From: Physcomitrium patens
Lineage: Eukaryota > Streptophyta > Bryopsida > Funariales > Funariaceae
NCBI RefSeq assembly: GCF_000002425.4
Contig: NC_037271.1
Coordinates: 4,642,664 to 4,706,663, forward strand
Length of the DNA: 64,000 bases
Direction of reading: 5' to 3'
Shown here: positions 56,208-64,000 of the stretch, one piece after another
How positions within the stretch are numbered: position 1 is the stretch's first letter
How the letters are laid out: each line of letters starts with the position of its first letter
Position numbers and translations under genes: made by a program
The notes under the pieces: model-generated
Database searches by the model: none
What the model was told of the DNA's origin: nothing
What the model saw: the letters and a program-made list of their open reading frames with translations, nothing else

Positions 56208-58851
56208 TTACCAAGTGTACTTAGCTGCAAGAAGGACTTCCTCATATTGCTGAGCTGCGTGGTCCCAGCTCAAGTCCTGGGACATGCCTCGTTGTTGAAT
56301 GCCTCTCCAACTGGTCTTGAAATCGTGGTAGGTCCACATGGCATTTCCAAGGGCATGAATAAATGCATCCGCATTTAGAGTCTCGAAGGTCCATCCAAGT
56401 CCCGTTTCGTTGAAGGGATTAAACGACTGCACCGTGTCCTTCAGTCCACCAACAGCATGGACAACTGGTACCGTACCGTAACGCATTGCGTACAGCTGAT
56501 TCAGTCCACATGGCTCGAACCTGGAGGGCATTAATAGAATATCAACACCGGCAGTAATCCGATGGGCTGTCTTTACAGAGAAACCTACCCACCCACGCAC
56601 TTTATCTCGGTGTGCACTCTCAAAGTGCTGCAACATGTCTTCGTAATCTTTGCGGCCAGTGCCGAGCATTACCAATTGTATGTCTTGGGACATCAGCCAT
56701 GGCATGGCCTGGGCTAATATATCTATTCCTTTCTGGGAATCAAGCCGCCCTATGAATCCGAGCAATGGCACATCACTTCGCTCTGGCAAACCTAACTCTC
56801 TTTGCAGGGCGGCCTTGCATGCAGCTTTGCCAGTGTCTAAAGTCGCGCTGTTATAATTGGTGTAGCCATCACTCTGAAGATGCACATCCAGCTCTGGATT
56901 CCACTCTTTGTCATCGATACCATTCACTACACCTCTTAACTTCCAGTTGTGGTCCCTAATGACTCCGTCTAATCCCCAGCCTCCCTCCTGTGTTTGTACT
57001 TCCCATGCATAGCCATGGCTTACAGTTACAATGCGGTGTGCCGTAATGAGGCCTGCCATGAAGACGTTGTTATGTTCTCCTCCTTGTGGATCATAAAGTC
57101 GAAACTTGTTTATGTAATGGTCGGGTAGGCCCAATTTTCCGTAATCTTTTAGTGGTCCACGGCCCTACATAGAGGAAAATCTCAGTCCACCGATTCAGAT
57201 AACCATTGACTTAAACAGTACAATTTACTATGTTACTTAAAATACTACCTGATGAGCCATGTTGTGAATGACGAGCACAGATCGAGTATATTCCATGTAA
57301 CCATTGTCTCGATAATACGCCTGCAGATAAACCGGCACCAACGCTGTGTGCCAATCATTGGCAATAAATACTAAATTTCCATCACCGTAGCACACGCCAC
57401 CGCAAGGGACATGCCATGGAATCTGCGAAAACACGTTTATGCATGCATTACTCACTTGTTGGGAACTCTTTAAGTCTCAACTTTAGATCAATAGAAAACT
57501 AGTATTCAAAAGTGTTTGAAAGCACAAACTAATACATATCAGATACAGCAGGTGGTCAGAGTATAAGATTTTTGGTTCTTTTTAGTAATCCTTAAACATT
57601 TAGGCGAAAATAATAAAATAATAAAACAATAAACATTCACACACACACATAGACAAGCATACACATTCAAACAAACACAAAAAATAAAAACAAAAATAAA
57701 TCAAAACCAAAATTAAAAGTTGAATTCAAACACCAACCTCGACAGCAGCTTTGCTGAGTAGGATCATACGATTCAGCACATCCTGCAATTGAATCGGAAT
57801 ATTTCTCACTTTGTCATAAACCTCTTAGCCAGTAATACGTTATGAGGAGGCATTAGAGTTTGAGAAAAAGACAAAGCAAAACCGAATCGAAATCCAGGGC
57901 TGATTAAGTTCTGATATTGCTGACTCATCAACACACAAAAAGGCACCCTATTTAAGATTCTATTTGCCAGCAACCCAGCTCAGGTGTTTGATGTATCCTC
58001 ACCTCTCGTGATCCACCATAAATATTGTTGGCATATGCATGGAAAATAGGGTTGTCGATAAAAACAAAATCAACACCATCCAGGAAAGAATGAAAGTATC
58101 CAACCTCCATATCCTTCAAAAAACCCACCACATAAGTCTTTTAAGACACAACCTCCTACGTGATACACAATATTTGAAACGGATAGCAACTTTTAAAGGA
58201 TTTCCGAAATACTCACTTAAAAAATGATAAAATTCTAGTTTGTTACACGTATAGGTAATATGGATTCATTCAAGCTCAAGACCCGAGCCATTCTAATAGA
58301 GCCACAAAAAATCCACCAGAAAGATGATGAGTTACCTGTCCAGACACATTGTAAATCCTTCGTATCCCTGTTTCCCATGCCTCGGCATAATTACTATATC
58401 GAGGTGCCACAACCTAAGCGCAGGGCGCATAGCATTAGTAAAGAGAGGATGTATATTCCACATTGATTTGAAAAACGATAAACATTTGACGTTTGGACAG
58501 ATAACAAGTCAAAATTTGCATTCTCACTGTATGGAATTCCTGAGAACTAGATACAGAGCAAAGTTCGTTCTAAATTCCAAGTAAGCTGCAACCAATGACT
58601 TCAACTTCACAGAGAAAAGTTCAAAAAGAAATAAATTCAATAGAATACCATCACACGATGACCTCGCCGAGCTAACGCCTTAGGAAGTGCACCCACAACA
58701 TCTCCCAGACCCCCTTCAAAATAAAAACAAAAACTAGATCAATGAATATTCAGAAGATCAAAAAGTGAAGTATAAAGCATACTCATTCATGAAGCTTGAA
58801 CCGGTGTACTCGTCTGTCCAAAAGAAACAGACAAAAAACAAAATAAAATAA

Positions 58852-58885
<34 letters not shown>

Positions 58886-60813
58886 CAAATCAACAGAAAA
58901 GTGAAGAAAAGTGATAACTTCCCAACAAAACAGTTTGGAAACCGGGCAATGAAAAGAAATAGAAGAACTCTCTCTGAACACATAGTCCCTAATTCAAGTG
59001 CAACCTAAGATGAAAATTTAACTGACTGTAGTTTTCTACAAACTCAACAACATGAGAGATCAGTTACTTGATCCATACAGACAGAACTTACCTGTTTTAG
59101 ACCAAGGGGCACACTCCGCAGCAACGATGATGATGTTCATGACATTGGGTCCAGCCAATGGAGGTGGTTTTTCAAGTTCGAGAGGGCCCGCAGCTTCGGT
59201 CTTAGCTGGTTGGGGCCTCTCCGATACATTGACACTGTTACCCACACGACCATGATCACTGTGGAAATCTGTGCTTTCTTTCTGAGGCGCAACAGGCCTA
59301 TTGGTCATTGGGGGTGTATATGCCTGAGATACAGCACGCCCAGACCTTCCAGACCTTTTCGAAGGAGGCGGTGAAGGCCATGCGGCTGCTAGAGATCTTC
59401 CTGATGAGGAAGGGGCCGTCTGTGTGCTAGTGGAAGCATCGGCAGCTTCTTCAGTTGGCTGAGAAGTGCTAGCTGGAGGTACATTTGATTGTTCGGTACC
59501 ATCACTAGCTGAAGACTGGTCTGACGAAGAAGAGAAAAAGCTCTGCCTCTCCTCAATCTGCAACAATGTTCAGTACACTGCTCATAAATAAGGGGATAGT
59601 ATAATGACATGCAACGTTACATTAGAGAAACTCCAACCACCAGGCTTCCGTCAATTCAGAATTTCTCCAATGTTATAGAAAAAATGATGGAATCAATCCA
59701 GCACTGGGGGAAATCAACACGCTCCATTTGTTTTCTCCAATTGGATTCGTGAAAAAGTCGAAAGTACGCAACTATCATAGTCACGAGCTACTAATCAAGG
59801 AAAAGATACTGCACCAAAGATACCAATGTACGCCTGAAGACCACTAACCCCTAAAGCTTGTAGCGAGTACAATTCCACACAGACGTCGATCAAACTCGCT
59901 TTCAAGAAACTTGTAATTCCAATGCACAATGTGATAAGATTCTAACCACTCAGCAATACCAGTGTCCCCTCCTAGATGTTAACTGCCCTTCTTGGGTTTA
60001 GAGCAGCTGAAATTGGTCAATCTGCAACTAGACTAAGAACATAGCGCCTTGAAGATAGTCCAGCATCTGATTGCGCATTGAGACGATGTTGTGACTAATG
60101 AATTGAAAATTCACACGATGTCAACAGATTGGATGCAAAATCAGTGTTGAATGTCCACTGTCGAACACATCTAACTCCGAGAACCGATCTCCAGAACCGC
60201 ACCGACGCAATGTAGATGCCGATTGCCTAAAAAAAATCCAGCTAAAACCAGGTTCTTGAAAGATTGGTACAGGCAAAACAAAAATAACAAAAAAAACAAA
60301 AAAAATCAAAAAAAAGCTAGAGAATTCGATCGACGCAAGAATTTCGACGTAGTAATCACTAGCTTGCCGGGACAGTCACGACCCACACGGCGATTCAAGA
60401 ATCCGTTCCCCCTAACACCGCAAACTTCGTCTCCACAACCAAGTTTGCAACAACGAGTGACACGAGGGATTCGACGACAATTCCCGCACCTGGTCAAACA
60501 AATCCTTCTGCATTGCCAGGAATTTCTTGCTATCTTCCAAAATCACACTTCTGTCCTTCTCTCCAACACCCGAGGGCCCTTGCTCCTCAACCTCCGCACC
60601 CCTAACGACGCTCCTCTGACGCCTCCCCTTCCGAGCCCCACCATCGCAGCGCCCCACGCTACCCCTGTTCCTATCCCTCATCGGAAAGCAAGCCAACCTC
60701 CATCCAGACGCGGCGTTGGCGACTCTCACTTGCGAGGTCGTGTACAGCATCCGCGACGACGGCTCCGAGGCTAATACGCATTCCAGCATCGCTGCTGCCA
60801 CACTCACCCCCAT
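56208..60813 (-). CDS. SS2: Soluble/granule-associated starch synthase II, plastid
   Basis: Eight exons (60813-60490, 59557-59092, 58713-58649, 58413-58336, 58113-58003, 57782-57738, 57422-57249, 57164-56208) give 739 codons, typical of SSII. The N-terminus ([20 protein letters not shown], then Arg/Ser-rich) suits a plastid transit peptide. A Ser/Thr/Pro-rich variable region follows, up to about residue 240. The GT5 domain begins [20 protein letters not shown], with the ADP-glucose motif KTGGL at 262-266. The GT1 half contains [32 protein letters not shown] (from residue 636) and the second motif VGGL near 659-662. SSII elongates amylopectin chains from ADP-glucose. The pattern matches SSII better than SSI, SSIII or GBSS ([20 protein letters not shown]). 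All borders are GT-AG and phases agree. Confidence 0.95.
58853..58884. repeat. (AAT)n microsatellite in a starch synthase intron
   Basis: About ten tandem AAT units within the second intron (58714-59091) of the starch synthase gene. Confidence 0.9.
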
Positions 60814-61400
60814 GTCTCTCCCTCTTCTCCCCACCCCACCCACCCCCCGCCCGATCAATCTTCAAAACACCCACAACCACTTCCAACCACGACGCGCGAC
60901 TCACCACACTCTCACCCCCTTCCCCGACGTCGAAAATTCACCCTTCTCAGCTCACATTCCCACCACAGTCGCGTGAATCGAAGGCTCGGGCGGGTCTCAA
61001 CCTCGTTCTCCACTTGCAACAACCAAAAACACACATAACTCTCCGCCAATTGCTGGCTCGCGATGGCCGCCTCACGCGCTCCCGTTGCAGTTTTTTCTAT
61101 GGCGACATTCCGATCGCATCTACTTGCGCCCCACACTGCAACAACAGCAACAACTCCCGTTCGTGGGTCCTATTCCAACAACTCCTTCGCAATCGCACAT
61201 GCCACACCACACCCGCAAAAATCCAGCTTCGCGAGGCTCTGAAATCATCCCCCGGCGGAAAAAATCCCATCGCCCACCCCAGCCAGTGTAGCCATTGTCT
61301 CCTTCTTCGCGCATCGCACCACGTTCACACCGCGCCTCCCTTCGGGCATGACGAACCTCTGTGGGGGGTAAATCCGAACCTGAAATAGTATCGGTATAAT
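60814..61400. promoter_or_regulatory. Leader and promoter of the starch synthase gene
   Basis: GC-richer sequence upstream of the minus-strand SSII start, ending abruptly in AT-rich sequence. Antisense frames of moderate length occur but lack similarity to known proteins. Confidence 0.45.
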
Positions 61401-62160
61401 ATCCAGAGGTAACTTTGAGGTAACTTTTAGTATGGTATGGTGTTTTCGCTTATACATACGGGTTAAAGTATTTTCGGGGTTCTTTACACGGCTGCCACAT
61501 ATCGTCGCCGTATCGTAATTTTAAATGAATAATATCTTGCATAGGAATTATCGACAACCGTTAGAATGGATGTGCGATTTTATGGCACGTGATCGATTTG
61601 TAACACGTGTTTCTTCGTCCAAATCGTGGTTAATGATTCATGTAAATGGGTCATGTTTGATTCCATTAGGAGTAAATCTGATTTATCTTTCTACTAATCG
61701 GAATTATGTGGTAGCAATTAACATGTTTGATAAACATACCCTTGTTCTGTAAATTTGTTCTTTTCTTACACGTATAAAGTAAACAACTTGTCGTGTTGTA
61801 TTCAAAGCGTAGCATCCATGAATGATGTTCAATGTTTTTCATTATAAAACATTAAAAAAAAGCAATACTTTCTAAAATTACACCGTTCCAATCATACATC
61901 TTACTACTAGTATTTGACATTGATTATTCAAATATTTGTACATGTATACGTATATAGGTATAGATACAGATATGTTTGTCTACTGAGACTCACAAATCTC
62001 TTTTCAAATCAAGGTATTGATTATTTGATCGGTCTTTTTACAAAGAGATTAGAGCATGCCTCATCTCTTTCCATGTATATATACATATATATATATATAT
62101 ACGTATATGTATAAACATACATATATTCACACACTTAGTCAACATATATTCTTCAAAGTT
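61400..62160. other. AT-rich intergenic sequence
   Basis: AT-rich, with a (TA)n tract at 62085-62101. No gene visible. Confidence 0.6.
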
Positions 62161-62380
62161 TGCAATTTTAACCCTAAATCCTCAAATTGGAAACACAATG
62201 CGTAGTTGCAGACAGGATTCAGAGTGAATAGTGGGAAGCTGATAAAATCTCAGAGGCTCCAGGGCTAGTAGCATGAGTTGGATGAAGGAAAAAGCTGCCA
62301 CCTTGCCTCACTCAGTGAACCCCATGTGACTCCTCCTACCTATCTTTTCACTTTATTTTTCACTCACTTGTTTGTTTGTG

Positions 62381-62409
62381 TTATTATTATTATTATTATT
62401 ATTATTATC
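62381..62409. repeat. (ATT)n microsatellite
   Basis: About nine tandem ATT units. Confidence 0.9.
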
Positions 62410-63707
62410 ATTTATTTAGTTTATTTTATTTCCCGTCCTTCAAGAATACCAGCCGTGCGTTGTAAACAGCGTGCTCCCTTGAGCTGGAAATAGTAGGAGG
62501 AACATTCAAGACTTTTACCGAAGTAACTTAAAAAAAGGAGGTGGTGGTCACCTTTTAAAGCGGTTTCAACCCCTCCTGTACCCACAATGCTCGTGAACCA
62601 CACCTTAGATGACCCACACTATTTAAATCTCCAAGGATTCCAGACCTCACTTGTGCCACTCAAAGGACCAAGCAGATTCTCGGGCACAATCGAGTAAAAG
62701 AGAAAGCCCCCCCCCCCAGTAACCTTTTACTTTTTCAGCTGGGGGTCGTATGCAACACAGGAGGGGAGGACCCTACGATGGTTGGCCAGCTCAGCCCCAT
62801 TCAGACCGGGGAGCGGGTTGCCATCTGACACTTGACCGGGCCCACCGGTAACAAGCGCCATCACGGGTGGTGGAATCATCGCGAGTGCTGCCATGAACGA
62901 CTCGCGGAACCCGTGATTTCAGGATGCTCGGTGAGTTCCACTGGCGTTTCTGTGGTGGAGCTAAATTGATACTACTCCGTCACACGTTCATCCAAATTCA
63001 TGAATGTTGATTGTCATCTATTAATTCATCCATCGGTGTCGAACCATGTGAACCAGGTTGGGATACGTTTTGAGGCATGTTTCCCGTGTTCGGCAGCAGC
63101 TCAGGCAGTCACTCGCCACAGGTCGGATGCGATTTTGAGGACATGGGTTCTGTTCCACCGTTGGAAAACAACTATACGAGCTCCGCTGTTGGACTTTAGG
63201 TCGTGTTCTGTGCAAGGTACAGTGCTCTGTTTGTCTCGCTGACTAATTTTTAAACGCAAATTTTCCTTCGTGTGTGTTCCATGTGACTCTCGCTGGGGGT
63301 TGATGCTTTTTTATCAGGAAATACTGCGAATTCATGACTTTTTAGTGGACCTTGGAATTCTTCAACCACTTCTCTTTCCGTTACGCTATCCAGTAATCGG
63401 TCCTACACTGTAATCGACGACAGCTGTTCTAAGTTTCAAGTAAGGTGCATTCAGTCGACACAGCATTCACAGCTGCAGAAATCACCGAGGCCAGGCGTGC
63501 CACTATGATGATCACATCCCTCTCATAACCATCCTGCTACCCCTGATCAGAATCACCGGCACGGCATCCTGATCATAGAAAAGCTAGATTCTGTTCCATC
63601 GGCGTTGCAGCACAGCATCTTCCACTGCCTCAAATTCTTAACCGCCAACTTTCAGCTGACGCCTTCTCGCAAACATTGACAGGTTTTGGTCAGGTTGATC
63701 GAGATCT

Positions 63708-63730
63708 CACTAGTCCATGGGGGTCACTAG
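63708..63730 (+). repeat. 23-bp direct repeat, copy 1
   Basis: Begins CACTAGTCCATG and ends GGGTCACTAG; it matches the copy at 63924 in 22 of 23 positions. Confidence 0.85.
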
Positions 63731-63923
63731 TACCAAGTTCGTGTACAAGCTTGTTTTTATGCGCATCAACACCTACTAAAACACTTCAGGACCTTATCGA
63801 AAACACCATCGTAAGTCATGTTGGTTGGCTCTAATCTCTTCTAGGTGTTGACGGAGTATAATCAACAGATTGGTTGTCGAACATTTCTAGTATCTTCAAT
63901 AATGGATTGGAGATACTAGACTC

Positions 63924-63946
63924 CACTAGTCCATGCGGGTCACTAG
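63924..63946 (+). repeat. 23-bp direct repeat, copy 2
   Basis: Matches the copy at 63708 except for one base. It is flanked on both sides by related GTATCTTCAAT words (near 63890 and 63960), so a longer diverged repeat may be present. Confidence 0.85.
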
Positions 63947-64000
63947 ATCGGTCATCCCTGGTATCTTCAATTCTGATCTTGCCAGTGGCTGATGTTGTCT

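Larger units (their letters stand above)
62160..64000. other. Unassigned right-hand block, possible leader of a gene beyond the window
   Basis: Composition rises from about 62.5 kb. There is an (ATT)n tract at 62381-62409 and an 11-base C run at 62707-62717. A GC-rich segment at 62740-62960 carries a short plus-strand frame (MVGQLSPIQTGERVAI then stop, 62778-62828) and a GT donor candidate near 62949. Two near-identical 23-bp copies lie at 63708-63730 and 63924-63946. No protein family was recognised. A long, uORF-bearing 5' UTR of a plus-strand gene starting further right is one explanation. Confidence 0.3.

Noticed and set aside
60223-60774. A 183-codon plus-strand frame
   Set aside because: It lies antisense to the first exon and intron of the starch synthase gene, whose minus-strand frame encodes a plausible transit peptide and splices correctly.
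62085-62101. TA tract considered as a TATA promoter for a right-hand gene
   Set aside because: It is one of many (TA)n microsatellites and has no nearby leader or coding frame.

Overview
This is a nuclear chromosome segment of a land plant, most likely a moss. It contains plant-specific families (NPR1-like, IQD, pTAC5, a plastid starch synthase II) and intron-rich genes with GT-AG borders. Very AT-rich intergenic blocks contain (TA)n and (ATT)n microsatellites. A single-exon gene encodes a linker-histone domain fused to an arginine-rich, protamine-like tail, as expected for a plant with condensed swimming sperm. Species is inferred from style only, not from a database match. No rRNA, tRNA, CRISPR or intact transposon was seen.

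Layout. 1-3.2 kb: no gene recognised. 3.2-6.3 kb (-): NPR1-like BTB/ankyrin co-regulator, six exons, one with a GC donor. 6.3-8.2 kb: its upstream region, rich in TGACG motifs. 8.2-10.5 kb: AT-rich. 10.5-12.1 kb: mixed, unassigned. 12.2-13.7 kb (-): 20S proteasome subunit alpha-7. 14.4-17.6 kb: AT-rich, with a diverged duplicated (LTR-like) unit. 17.8-21.9 kb (+): TBL2-type WD40 membrane protein. 23.1-24.4 kb (+): pTAC5-like plastid nucleoid protein. 25.1-28.6 kb (-): SMYD/ASHR1-type SET-MYND methyltransferase, 14 exons. 28.9-30.8 kb: AT-rich. 31.2-31.6 kb (+): H1/protamine-like protein. 32.4-35.7 kb (-): IQD calmodulin-binding scaffold. 37.1-38.9 kb: AT-rich. 40.7-41.4 kb (-): small Sel1-repeat protein. 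44.0-47.3 kb (-): CCT4 chaperonin subunit. 47.6-51.2 kb: AT-rich. 51.9-53.9 kb (-): SRP72, intronless. 56.2-60.8 kb (-): starch synthase II, eight exons. 61.4-64 kb: AT-rich, then a GC-richer block that may be the leader of a gene beyond the window.

The genes do not form a pathway or operon. Most are housekeeping functions: protein folding (CCT4), protein turnover (proteasome), ER targeting (SRP72), starch synthesis and plastid transcription. Regulatory functions are interspersed: SA/immunity co-regulation, chromatin methylation, calmodulin/microtubule scaffolding and sperm chromatin. Exon models were built by hand from splice signals, reading-frame continuity and remembered family patterns. 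In every multi-exon model the exon lengths sum to an open frame. The most distinctive content is the H1-to-protamine-like gene, the repeat array in the IQD tail, a possible alternative last exon after the TBL2 gene, and the TGACG cluster upstream of NPR1.
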